A stretch of DNA of 31,670 nt from an uncultured Oribacterium sp. (GTDB lineage: Bacteria > Bacillota > Clostridia > Lachnospirales > Lachnospiraceae). Position 1 is the first letter of the stretch; each line of letters begins with the position of its first letter. The DNA lies in the NCBI GenBank assembly GCA_934270345.1, contig CAKQPT010000026.1:1-31670 (forward strand). Reading direction: 5' to 3'. Made by a program: the position numbers and the translations under genes. Shown here in pieces: positions 16,401 to 23,124 of this stretch. Under the pieces are notes generated by a model that was given only the letters and a program-made list of their open reading frames with translations, made no database searches and was not told the origin of the DNA.

Positions 16401-16663
16401 AGGGCCTCGCCCTCGTCGACGTCGGCGGTCTCACCGCCTCGACCATCCTCGCACTTCTGATGCTGCCGACCTACTATGCGGTCATGGATAAGCGGAAGAA
16501 GAACGTTGCGCAGGATGTTCCGGAGGCCGGCTATATGGATGGCCGCAATCCGGCGGAGTACTACCAGAAGAAGGCGGCGTCCGAGTGGGAGCGTTACGGT
16601 ACCCCGGACGATGACCCGACTCCGGTGGACGATTCGGATATGACGGATGGATTTCCAGATTAA
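13472..16663 (+). CDS. Efflux RND transporter permease (AcrB/HAE1 family)
   Basis: The 1063-residue protein has the full RND layout: an N-terminal helix (FVLKRPVTTFLVVLSLIFFG), two large extracytoplasmic loops and twelve predicted membrane segments. The transmembrane-4 signature GVGMMVDNSIVVLEA has Asp398 where AcrB has Asp407 but Asn399 where AcrB has Asp408, and the transmembrane-10 segment has VVNNGILYVD with Asn918 instead of AcrB Lys940. Both changes occur in Gram-positive relatives such as SwrC as I recall them, so the pump may still be active. Possible substrates are drugs, surfactants or lipids. It is flanked by its adaptor and TolC-like genes, all spaced closely. Confidence 0.95.
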   Translation: MHKITEFVLKRPVTTFLVVLSLIFFGFMSITNQKMELMSDIDMPMMIVTTTYAGASPEDVDKLITKPIEDGVSVLSDVKEVTSRSSENYGMTIIQYEYGTDMDEAYDALKKKIDAIKSKLPDGADDPTFIEMSMNGQPSMYLTVQNPTQENMYNYVENDIAPEFSKLSTVASVDTTGGQKQYVQIQLIPEKLKQYHLSMSTVAQLVSAADFSYPAGTTSVGSQDLSVTTSVSYPDVQSLQNIPIVTGNGSTIYLKDIALVQLALEDKSAIGRYDGNDTMMLSITKTQDSSAVSMSKEVMEEVGELKAKDENLDIIVVQDEADMIRSSLSSVFQTMIAAVIISMVIIFIFFGDWKASLIVGTSIPISILTALIAMWAMGYSLNMITMSALVLGVGMMVDNSIVVLEACFRAMDKYVAIGTKTRRSAAVESVKTVGESVLGSTVTTCVVFLPLGFMKGLSGQFFAPLGFTIVFCMIASLISAISIVPLCFVFYKPKENTKAPAYKAVRSMQSAYRRIMEKLLRHKKMVLLSTVGLLILSFLLASQIRTEMMPQTDQGQVNITVSTKPGLKIEEVDKILQNIEAMVAADPDTEDYMVSAGSSGMMSMMSSGGNSVTAYLKKDRSMSTKEKANEWRKALDGTKDAVITVESYSMMSTMSVDNDTYSTIITSTNYDKLKAASDQIVDELRQRKDVTAVHSSLENAAPLIKFHVDPIKAAAEGLTPVQVGQQLYSMLSGTKAMTMQVDDEDVDVKVEYPKDEYDQLQKVEDIFLSTPTGAQVQLKDLCDIRFEDSPATIVRDDRKYQLTITADYTDLADKKTSKTIDQEVIAKYLTNGIGYQESSSTKMMMEEFSSLGTAIVIAIFLIWVVMAAQFESMRFSFMVMTTLPFALIGSFFLLWIVDATISMPSLLGFLMLIGTVVNNGILYVDTVNQYRMAMPLQRALIEAGATRLRPILMTTLTTVVSMIPMAIGIGDNGQMMQGLALVDVGGLTASTILALLMLPTYYAVMDKRKKNVAQDVPEAGYMDGRNPAEYYQKKAASEWERYGTPDDDPTPVDDSDMTDGFPD

Positions 16664-16675
16664 AAGGAGAGTTCA

Positions 16676-17848
16676 ATGAAGAAAAGCAGAAAGCAGATGA
16701 CCGCCCTGACGCTGGCGCTCTGCATGGCGATGTCCGGACAGGTGCTCGCCGCGACGGTGGATTATGCACCGGCCCAGACCTCCTATGAGCGGGAGCGGAC
16801 GGCGGAGCAGTGGGCGACGCTGCGCGATAACGTGATTACCTGGGATGAGCTGCAGGACCTCGTGCATGAGTACAATCCGACGGTGTCGGCGATGTGGCTG
16901 AACTATCGGAACAATGAGAACAGCGGCACCTATGACCTCGACTACGATGATGTGCTCGATGCCATCGAGAATACCTATTCGAATTCGCTTGGAAACGGAG
17001 ATATCTCGGATGCCTCGGCAGAGATGACCCGGAGCACCTCACTCGCAGGTATCGAAACGACGATTCAGAATTCGGACCGTCAGATCGTGGAGCTCACAAA
17101 TCAGAAGAGTGAGCGCAACATGACGGAGGCCATCAAGCAGCAGATCATCGCGATCTATACCTCGGAGCTCACGAAGGAGCTTGACCAGCTGACCGCGGAG
17201 TATAATGAGACGAAGATCGGCGTCGCCCAGCGGAAGCTGCAGGCGGGCACCGGTACGGAGCTCGAGCTGCTGACGGCACAGAAGACGGCGAAGGATGCAC
17301 AGTCCGCGCTGCAGTCTGCAACCGCAGCGGCCACGAAGGCACGGCAGACGGTCCTCGTGAACCTCGGCTGGAACTACGATGCAACGCCGCAGATCTGTGC
17401 GGTGCCGGAGGTGACGGACGAGATGATCGCAGCGATCAACCTGACGCAGGACACACAGACGGCGCTTCAGAATAACTACCAGCTGCGCATCGATCAGCGG
17501 AAGCTCGCGCTTGCGGAGAGCGACGGCACGAAGAACACGACGCAGATCACCGTAACGAACGACGAGAATCAGGTGCAGTCGAACATGACGGCCCGCTACA
17601 ATGCCGTCCTGAGCGCACAGAATGAGCTTCGAAAGGCGGAGGTGAATCTTCAGAATCAGCAGACGACACTTGGACGCGTGACCCGGAGCTACGCAGCGGG
17701 TGCGGCCAGCGCACGTGATCTCGAGGATGCGCAGTACAGCGCAGCGGCGGCGGAGTATACCGTGAAGCTCGATCGTTATGCGCTTCAGAGTGCGTACTTT
17801 ACTTATCTTGCGGGGCGCGACGGTCTCGCGGGCAGCAGCGCATCCTGA
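16676..17848 (+). CDS. Exported TolC-family protein 1
   Basis: The 390-residue protein has a cleavable signal peptide (Lys/Arg start, hydrophobic core, VLAA near residues 24-27). Two TolC-like coiled-coil repeats follow: QRKLQAGTGTELELLTAQ with its following helix (about 178-225), and VTRSYAAGAASARDLEDAQ (about 335-360). TolC proteins are outer-membrane exit ducts in diderms. In a monoderm the protein would sit outside the membrane, perhaps spanning the wall as an extension of the pump. AAGGAGAG precedes the ATG, 12 bp after the RND stop. The architecture is recognised; its mode of action here is open. Confidence 0.82.
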   Translation: MKKSRKQMTALTLALCMAMSGQVLAATVDYAPAQTSYERERTAEQWATLRDNVITWDELQDLVHEYNPTVSAMWLNYRNNENSGTYDLDYDDVLDAIENTYSNSLGNGDISDASAEMTRSTSLAGIETTIQNSDRQIVELTNQKSERNMTEAIKQQIIAIYTSELTKELDQLTAEYNETKIGVAQRKLQAGTGTELELLTAQKTAKDAQSALQSATAAATKARQTVLVNLGWNYDATPQICAVPEVTDEMIAAINLTQDTQTALQNNYQLRIDQRKLALAESDGTKNTTQITVTNDENQVQSNMTARYNAVLSAQNELRKAEVNLQNQQTTLGRVTRSYAAGAASARDLEDAQYSAAAAEYTVKLDRYALQSAYFTYLAGRDGLAGSSAS

Positions 17849-17911
17849 CATACAGGATGAAATGATGAGATGAATCGGACGGATCGGAACCGGTGGCAGC
17901 GTGATTGCAAT

Positions 17912-17953
17912 GCCGGAGGTGCATGACTGTATGGTACAGACGGTGCCTCCGGC
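17912..17953 (+). other. Intercistronic hairpin between the two TolC-like genes
   Basis: GCCGGAGG (17912-17919) is perfectly complementary to CCTCCGGC (17946-17953) across a 26-nt loop, in the 139-bp gap between the two TolC-like genes. No T tract follows, so it is more likely an mRNA processing or stability element than a terminator. Confidence 0.5.
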
Positions 17954-17987
17954 GGCCGTGATTCGATCGGATACGAGGAGAGGAACG

Positions 17988-19241
17988 ATGAAAAACAGAA
18001 AATATATGACCGCGCTGCTGATCCTGACGCTTGGTGCCTACGGCTGCGGATCGCCTGCATTGGCTGCGACGACCATCAGCCACCCGCTGTACGGTGAGAG
18101 TCGCACGCTGACGGGGCAGGATAGCACAGGACGGCCGGACGGGATGGATGACGCCACCTGGGCGGCGCTCATGGATGACACCATCGAGTACAGCGAGATC
18201 CCGGATCTCGTGGAGTACCGGAGCATCATCGGGCGGACGCAGACGGCGATGATCGATGCCAATGCCGGCGGACTGGTGCAGATGACGGATGCGCTGTCGA
18301 GCACGATCCGTGATCTGAGAGACAGCATCTCGGATCTCCGGGAGAAGGCGCAGGACAGCACGAGCGCGGAAGAAAAACAGGCACTGCTTCAGCAGGTGAA
18401 AATCCTGGAAGGAACGATCGGGTCCGCAGGCGGCGCTGGTATGGCCGGAAACCAGAACAGGACAGAAAGCGGGATTTCGACTCTCGTGACGAAGCTGAAG
18501 CAGGGACTGCACCCGACGAAGGCGGCGCTGATCGCAGGCATGAACAGTGCCTTCGTGGGCTACCAGAGTCTCGTGGAACTCCGGGAGATGTACGCGGACC
18601 AGGTCGGGATGTATGAAGGAATGTATGAGCGCACGGCTCGGCAGCAGGCCCTCGGCTCGGCGACGGCGCTCGAGGTACAGCAGGCGAAGGTGAACCTCGA
18701 TGGCGCGAAGCTGAGTCTTGCCGACACTGAGGAGAAGCTTCGCTCCGTGAAGGATGCTATCGCACTGACGCTCGGATGGAATGCGGCGGATACCGCGAAG
18801 GTGACGATTGGTGCGCTTCCGGCATATGATGCGAGCTACATGGCTGCTCGAAACCTCGAAGCGGATATCGCCGAGGCTCGGCTTCATAATGTGGCCTATG
18901 GCAACGCGTTGGGCACGGTCGATAAGAACATCACCGGTTATACCGCGACGGATATCCAGCGGAGATCGGCAGAGCAGAACCTGAATATCACGATGACGGA
19001 GCTCTATAACGCGGCCGTGCAGGCAGGCACCGACGTTGAGTCGGCGCAGCTCGGCTTCCGGATCGCGGATCGGCAGAAGGATTTGGCGGAGCGCATGCTG
19101 GCCGCCGGCATGATGAGCGCCACGGATTATAAGGCCGCATCGATGCAGTATATCGCATCGAAGATGCAGGCGGACATGTCCGCCATCAATGCCTCCGCGG
19201 CCGTGCTGAACTACCAGAACGCGCTGCAGGGCATCCTGTGA
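17988..19241 (+). CDS. Exported TolC-family protein 2
   Basis: The 417-residue protein begins with a signal peptide (residues 1-27, ending PALAA) and is mostly long amphipathic helices. TolC-type signatures recur twice: RTARQQALGSATALEVQQAKVNL (about 220-245) and AERMLAAGMMSATDYKAASMQ (about 365-390), each followed by a helix. A Cys lies near the signal peptide end (AYGCG), but it is not a standard lipobox. It is a divergent paralogue of the preceding protein and lies in the same operon. An ATG at 17901 is in frame, but GAGGAGAGG directly before 17988 and the signal peptide set the start there. It could form a hetero-oligomeric duct with protein 1; this is inference. Confidence 0.8.
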   Translation: MKNRKYMTALLILTLGAYGCGSPALAATTISHPLYGESRTLTGQDSTGRPDGMDDATWAALMDDTIEYSEIPDLVEYRSIIGRTQTAMIDANAGGLVQMTDALSSTIRDLRDSISDLREKAQDSTSAEEKQALLQQVKILEGTIGSAGGAGMAGNQNRTESGISTLVTKLKQGLHPTKAALIAGMNSAFVGYQSLVELREMYADQVGMYEGMYERTARQQALGSATALEVQQAKVNLDGAKLSLADTEEKLRSVKDAIALTLGWNAADTAKVTIGALPAYDASYMAARNLEADIAEARLHNVAYGNALGTVDKNITGYTATDIQRRSAEQNLNITMTELYNAAVQAGTDVESAQLGFRIADRQKDLAERMLAAGMMSATDYKAASMQYIASKMQADMSAINASAAVLNYQNALQGIL

Positions 19242-19432
19242 CACCGTCGCTTTCGTCGTGGTAAGGCGGGTTCCCGATGCACCTTCGGAAGAAATGCCGG
19301 GTCCCGGTCTTGACTGTAATAAATTTTTTAAAGAACGATGTGCAAAATTATGCGCACCCCATGTGTCAGTATATGGGATGTCGGAAAGCTTGAAAAAGCG
19401 TCTCCTGCGCGGGTTTTGTGCATCGTTTTTTC

Positions 19433-19482
19433 TAGTCTGTCTGCAGACTGGAACTATAGTCCGCAGACAGACTATGGTCTGC
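19433..19482. repeat. Strong inverted repeat upstream of recA with an alternative pairing
   Basis: TAGTCTGTCTGCAGACT (19433-19449) pairs with AGTCCGCAGACAGACTA (19458-19474) over 17 bp with one mismatch and an 8-nt loop. GCAGAC within the right arm (19463-19468) can instead pair with GTCTGC at 19477-19482. No T tract follows. The rest of the 380-bp gap after the efflux operon (19242-19432) shows no gene and no clear terminator. Confidence 0.7.
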
Positions 19483-19553
19483 ATAACGACTATATTCAAA
19501 GAAAAAACACTGTGCTATACTTCGTGCAGAGGAAAAAGGAAAGAGTATACTCC

Positions 19554-19582
19554 TTGACAGTGACGTGATTTAAGCTTAAAAT
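19554..19582 (+). promoter_or_regulatory. recA: Sigma-A promoter of recA
   Basis: TTGACA (19554-19559) and TAAAAT (19577-19582) are separated by 17 bp. A 10-bp palindrome GAGTATACTC lies just upstream at 19543-19552. Confidence 0.85.
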
Positions 19583-19593
19583 GGTGAATTAAA

Positions 19594-19607
19594 AGAACAT
19601 ACGTTTT
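19594..19607. promoter_or_regulatory. LexA (SOS) box-like operator of recA
   Basis: AGAACATACGTTTT matches the core of the Firmicutes SOS box CGAACRNRYGTTYG at GAAC, the central bases and GTT, with deviations at the outer positions. It lies just downstream of the expected recA transcription start, where LexA binding would block transcription. It directly precedes the ribosome binding site GGAGG. Confidence 0.7.
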
Positions 19608-19621
19608 TATGGAGGATAGAC

Positions 19622-20734
19622 ATGGCAGCGAAGACCAGTAAGGCACCGGTTGACTATAATCAGGATCATGACCAGAAGCTGAAGGCCCTGGATGTGGCAC
19701 TCACACAGATCGAAAAGAATTTTGGTAAGGGCTCGATCATGAAGCTCGGTGAGTCCGCCGCAAATCTAAACATCGAAACCGTACCGACCGGATCCCTTTC
19801 CCTGGACATCGCGCTCGGTGCCGGCGGCTACCCGAAGGGAAGAATCATCGAGATCTACGGACCGGAGTCCTCTGGTAAGACGACCCTCGCGCTGCACGCC
19901 GTAGCCGAGGTGCAGAAGCGTGGCGGCATCGCCGGCTTCATCGATGCAGAGCATGCACTGGATCCGAAGTACGCGCAGAACATCGGCGTCGATATCGATA
20001 ATCTCTATATTTCCCAGCCGGATTCCGGTGAGCAGGCACTCGAGATCGCCGAGACGATGGTGCGCTCCGGTGCGATCGACATCCTGGTCATCGACTCGGT
20101 CGCTGCCCTCGTTCCGAAGGCGGAGATCGATGGCGAGATGGGTGACAGCCACGTCGGTCTGCAGGCACGACTTATGTCGCAGGCACTTCGTAAGCTGACC
20201 GCGGTCATCGCGAAGTCGAACTGTATTCTGATCTTCATCAACCAGCTGCGTGAGAAGGTTGGTGTGATGTTCGGAAATCCGGAGACGACGACCGGTGGAC
20301 GGGCCCTGAAGTTCTACGCCTCCGTACGACTGGATATCCGTCGGGTGGAGACCCTGAAGCAGAACGGGGATGCCGCCGGTAACCGTGTACGGGTAAAGGT
20401 TGTAAAGAACAAGATCGCACCGCCGTTTAAGCAGGCAGAGTTCGATGTCATGTTCGGTGAGGGCATCTCGAAGGCCGGCGACGTCCTGGATCTGGCGGTC
20501 AATGAGAACATCGTCGAGAAGTCCGGTGCATGGTTCGCCTATAACGGCGAGAAGATCGGACAGGGCCGTGAGAACGCGAAGGAGTACCTCCGCCAGAATC
20601 CGGCGATCATGGCCGAGATCGAGGGCCTCGTACGTGAGAAGTACGGACTGCCGAAGGACGAGTTCGCCGAGGCCGAGGCGGCGGCTGCGCAGCAGCTGCC
20701 GTCGGATGGTGCGGACGAAGAGGAGCAGATGTAA
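19622..20734 (+). CDS. recA: Recombinase RecA
   Basis: RecA polymerises on single-stranded DNA, drives strand exchange and triggers LexA self-cleavage. The 370-residue protein has the usual length and all marks: the N-terminal oligomerisation helix, Walker [10 protein letters not shown] (residues 80-88), the Walker B region [24 protein letters not shown], the L2 and core segment [21 protein letters not shown], and an acidic C-terminal tail. GGAGG precedes the ATG. A promoter with SOS box lies upstream, and a terminator-like hairpin separates it from recX. Confidence 0.99.
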   Translation: MAAKTSKAPVDYNQDHDQKLKALDVALTQIEKNFGKGSIMKLGESAANLNIETVPTGSLSLDIALGAGGYPKGRIIEIYGPESSGKTTLALHAVAEVQKRGGIAGFIDAEHALDPKYAQNIGVDIDNLYISQPDSGEQALEIAETMVRSGAIDILVIDSVAALVPKAEIDGEMGDSHVGLQARLMSQALRKLTAVIAKSNCILIFINQLREKVGVMFGNPETTTGGRALKFYASVRLDIRRVETLKQNGDAAGNRVRVKVVKNKIAPPFKQAEFDVMFGEGISKAGDVLDLAVNENIVEKSGAWFAYNGEKIGQGRENAKEYLRQNPAIMAEIEGLVREKYGLPKDEFAEAEAAAAQQLPSDGADEEEQM

Positions 20735-20751
20735 TACTGTATTTTCTGATC

Positions 20752-20787
20752 AGCCGGATGATTCCGATGGGAATGATCCGGCTTTTC
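20752..20787 (+). terminator. Intrinsic terminator between recA and recX
   Basis: AGCCGGATGATTCC (20752-20765) pairs with GGAATGATCCGGCT (20770-20783) with one mismatch, followed by TTTT. Because recX lies close behind with no strong promoter seen, it probably attenuates rather than fully blocks, keeping RecX below RecA. A second inverted repeat, AGATTCATG/CATGAATCT (20793-20801 and 20828-20836), follows. Confidence 0.7.
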
Positions 20788-20854
20788 TGCGCAGATTCAT
20801 GAGAATCTTACGAAGGGCGAAAAGCTGCATGAATCTACGGGAAAGGAAACGCCA

Positions 20855-21415
20855 TTGAAAAGTCTGGAAGATTTTCAGAGAGAGCATGGCAGCGGGGAGC
20901 ATTATGTGCTCGATCCGGATCAGCTGAGTGAGCGGGCGAAGCTCGTGAATCGCTGCAAGGAGCGCTGCCTCTATCTCATCGAGCATTCGGAGAAGAGTGA
21001 GTCCCGGCTTCGGGAGAAGCTTCGGAAATCCGGAAAATACACAGAGGACATCATCGATGAAGCGATGAAGATGCTGAAGAGCTATGGGTACATCGATGAC
21101 CGTCGCTTCGCCGAGCAGCTGATTAAAACCTATGCCGGACAGAAGTCGCTCCGGGAGATCGAGCAGAAGCTCTACCAGCGGGGTGTCGGACAGGCGGAGA
21201 TCCGCGCGGCGATGGATGCCTTCCGCGCAGACGATACGCGTGCCGGCGACGCGGAGCTTGCCGCCGTGCAGCGGGCGATTCGTAAGAAGTGCAGGGATAC
21301 GGAGGCACTCGGCGTAGAGGAGAAGCGGAAGCTCTATGCCGCACTGCTCCGGAAGGGCTTCAGCTATGAGCTTGTGACACGGGCACTGGCGCTCGATGCT
21401 GAAGAAAGCCTGTAA
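20855..21415 (+). CDS. recX: Regulatory protein RecX
   Basis: RecX binds RecA filaments and modulates their activity. The 186-residue, mostly helical protein carries the RecX tandem three-helix repeats, including SESRLREKLRKSGKYTEDIIDEAMKML, YGYIDDRRFAEQLI and the following LREIEQKLYQRGV, with a third repeat at the C-terminus. The start is a TTG at 20855, preceded by AAGGAA with good spacing; no suitable ATG is nearby. Its position behind recA supports the assignment, and read-through past the recA terminator would couple it to the SOS response. Confidence 0.92.
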   Translation: MKSLEDFQREHGSGEHYVLDPDQLSERAKLVNRCKERCLYLIEHSEKSESRLREKLRKSGKYTEDIIDEAMKMLKSYGYIDDRRFAEQLIKTYAGQKSLREIEQKLYQRGVGQAEIRAAMDAFRADDTRAGDAELAAVQRAIRKKCRDTEALGVEEKRKLYAALLRKGFSYELVTRALALDAEESL

Positions 21416-21432
21416 CTTCTTCACCTGCAGCC

Positions 21433-21461
21433 TTGACAGTTGACCACAGGAAGCGTAAAAG
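21433..21461 (+). promoter_or_regulatory. Promoter-like sequence before the YwaF-type gene
   Basis: TTGACA (21433-21438) and TAAAAG (21456-21461) are 17 bp apart. If used, transcription would start near 21468, after the ATG at 21462, implying a later translation start for the downstream gene. Confidence 0.45.
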
Positions 21462-22292
21462 ATGGGGATGAAGTACCGGCATCGATGTGCGGACGTATAC
21501 ATACGTGTGAGGCTGTATGAGAAGATGAAGAACAGGGCAGATACAACAGAATCCGAAAAAGCAACATCCATAATGGAATCTGAAAACAGTGAATCCGGGA
21601 TGAGAGAGGCGCTGGCGCGGGATCGGATGTATGGAAAACCGGTCATCGTGGCCGGTATCGTGCTGATCGTGATGGAGCTCTGGAAGCAGCTGACGCTGTG
21701 GCTTCTGGTGGAGGGCGGACAGTATAATGTCTGGTACTTCCCGTTTCAGCTCTGTTCCCTCCCGATGTACCTCGCCCTCCTCTATGGCATGCTGCGGAAA
21801 CGCACAGGCCGGCGCGCGTGTGTCATTAAGCGTGCCCTACTGACCTTCCTGCAGGATTACGGCTTCCTCGGTGGAGCCATGGCGCTGATTGTACATGAGG
21901 GCCTCATGCATCCGGGACATCCGCTGCTGACCGCCCATGGCTTCCTCTGGCATATCGTGATGCTGCTGACGGCGATCTACATTTATGCCCGCGGACTTTC
22001 GGACGGAACGCGCCGCGGCTTCCGGCGTACCCTGCCGATCTTCGGCATCGCCGCCGTCCTCGCAGAGCTCATCAACATCGCCCTGCACCGCTATGGTGAC
22101 TGCGATATGTTCTACATCACCCTGTATCATCTCAGCTCCCAGCCGGTGTTCCGTTCCATCGATGCCGTCATCGGGCGCCCGGCCGGGATCCTTCTGTACC
22201 TCAGCTGCGTCGTCCTCGGCGCCTTCCTCGTGCATCTTCTCTTTTCACTTTTACCGACTCGATGCGGAAGCCTTGTGCAGGACGCTTCGTGA
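21462..22292 (+). CDS. YwaF/TMEM164-type integral membrane protein
   Basis: The 276-residue product has about six hydrophobic segments. The stretch YNVWYFPFQLCSLPMYLALLYG, a later conserved-looking HEGLMHPGHPLLTAHGFLWHIVML with several His residues, and LAELINIALHRYGDCDMFYI resemble the YwaF/TMEM164 family of unknown function. Residues 1-55 are hydrophilic and not part of the family core. The ATG at 21462 has AGGAAG 8 bases before it, but a promoter-like sequence ends at this ATG, so translation might begin at ATG 21525 or 21573 instead. It sits between recX and ohrR with no clear functional link to either. Confidence 0.68.
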   Translation: MGMKYRHRCADVYIRVRLYEKMKNRADTTESEKATSIMESENSESGMREALARDRMYGKPVIVAGIVLIVMELWKQLTLWLLVEGGQYNVWYFPFQLCSLPMYLALLYGMLRKRTGRRACVIKRALLTFLQDYGFLGGAMALIVHEGLMHPGHPLLTAHGFLWHIVMLLTAIYIYARGLSDGTRRGFRRTLPIFGIAAVLAELINIALHRYGDCDMFYITLYHLSSQPVFRSIDAVIGRPAGILLYLSCVVLGAFLVHLLFSLLPTRCGSLVQDAS

Positions 22293-22364
22293 GCGCTTGC
22301 AGTGGACGCATGCAAAACCAGCACGGGATATGTATACAGACAGAATCAGTCGTGTAAAATATAA

Positions 22365-22393
22365 TTGCATGCCCCGGTGACTTATGCTAAGAT
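22365..22393 (+). promoter_or_regulatory. Promoter of ohrR, with possible operator
   Basis: TTGCAT (22365-22370) and TAAGAT (22388-22393) are 17 bp apart, with a TGC extension of the -10. An imperfect palindrome TGTAAAATATAATTGCA overlaps the -35 (22353-22369) and CTAATTTAG lies at 22406-22414 near the start. Either could be an autoregulatory OhrR site; neither matches the Bacillus OhrR box exactly. Confidence 0.6.
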
Positions 22394-22426
22394 ACCGATT
22401 CGTGACTAATTTAGCCGGAGGGTATC

Positions 22427-22873
22427 ATGGCAGATAAATACGATTGCTTAAAACTGGAAAACCAGCTTTGCTTCCCGCTCTATGCATGTGCGAAGGAGGT
22501 CGTACGGCACTATAAGCCGTTTCTGGATAAACTGGATCTGACCTATACACAGTACATCGTGATGATGGTGTTATGGGAGAAGAAAAGTGTGAACGTAAAG
22601 ACGCTCGGAGAGAATCTGTACCTGGATTCCGGTACATTGACCCCGCTACTGAAACGTCTCGAAACGAAGGGGCTCATCCGACGTGCCCGTTCACACAGCG
22701 ACGAGCGTGCACTGGACGTCTCGATCACCGAGAAGGGAGAGGCGCTTCGGGAAGACGCACTCGATATTCCGCAGGAAATCAACGCATGTATGCAGCTTCA
22801 GAAAGAGGAGATTCATGCACTGTATACACTGCTTTATAAGACCCTGGATGGCGTCGAAGCGTCGATCGCATAG
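22427..22873 (+). CDS. ohrR: MarR-family organic hydroperoxide sensor OhrR
   Basis: The 148-residue winged-helix repressor closely follows the one-cysteine OhrR of Bacillus: KLENQLCFPLYA with the peroxidatic Cys at residue 15, Tyr29 and Tyr40 at the positions that hold the cysteine thiolate, and the DNA-binding region LYLDSGTLTPLLKRLETKGLIRRARSHSDER. Oxidation of Cys15 by organic peroxides would release DNA. Extra cysteines at residues 7 and 21 could form an intramolecular disulfide. CCGGAGGG precedes the ATG. The usual target gene ohr is not in this window. Identification is strong; targets are unknown. Confidence 0.92.
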   Translation: MADKYDCLKLENQLCFPLYACAKEVVRHYKPFLDKLDLTYTQYIVMMVLWEKKSVNVKTLGENLYLDSGTLTPLLKRLETKGLIRRARSHSDERALDVSITEKGEALREDALDIPQEINACMQLQKEEIHALYTLLYKTLDGVEASIA

Positions 22874-22888
22874 GAAACGATATGTATG

Positions 22889-22926
22889 AAAAAACTGTTC
22901 GCAGAAAGCTGCGGACAGTTTTTTTG
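22889..22926 (+). terminator. Intrinsic terminator of ohrR
   Basis: AAAAAACTGTTCGCAG pairs with CTGCGGACAGTTTTTTT around AAAG, with one mismatch. It is a strong stem flanked by A and T runs. Confidence 0.92.
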
Positions 22927-22941
22927 TTCCTTCCCTTCTTG

Positions 22942-22970
22942 TTGACATGATTGTTATATTTATATAAAAT
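22942..22970 (+). promoter_or_regulatory. Promoter of rny with a ~150-nt leader
   Basis: TTGACA (22942-22947) and TAAAAT (22965-22970) are 17 bp apart. The leader to the GTG at 23125 is about 150 nt long; it holds a short hairpin ACGGGCA/TGCCGT followed by TTTT near 23048-23065, too weak to call a terminator. Confidence 0.8.
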
Positions 22971-23124
22971 TAAATGGTTGAGTTAATGTAATTTGAAAAT
23001 AATTTCAAATATAAGCTGTATTATAAATAGAATTGGTCTGGGCCGGGACGGGCAGTCTGCCGTTTTGACTCGTTCACATATCTGTTTGTACATTAACAAC
23101 ATAATAGTGAAGGAGGAACACAAA

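Noticed and set aside
17799..19499. 566-codon minus-strand frame opposite the second TolC-like gene
   Set aside because: Low-complexity Arg/His-rich translation, mirrored from the real gene, without any recognisable domain.
22993..23124. N-terminal extension of RNase Y from the ATG at 22993
   Set aside because: It would place about 44 residues before the membrane helix; the strong AAGGAGG and GTG at 23125 give the usual RNase Y start.
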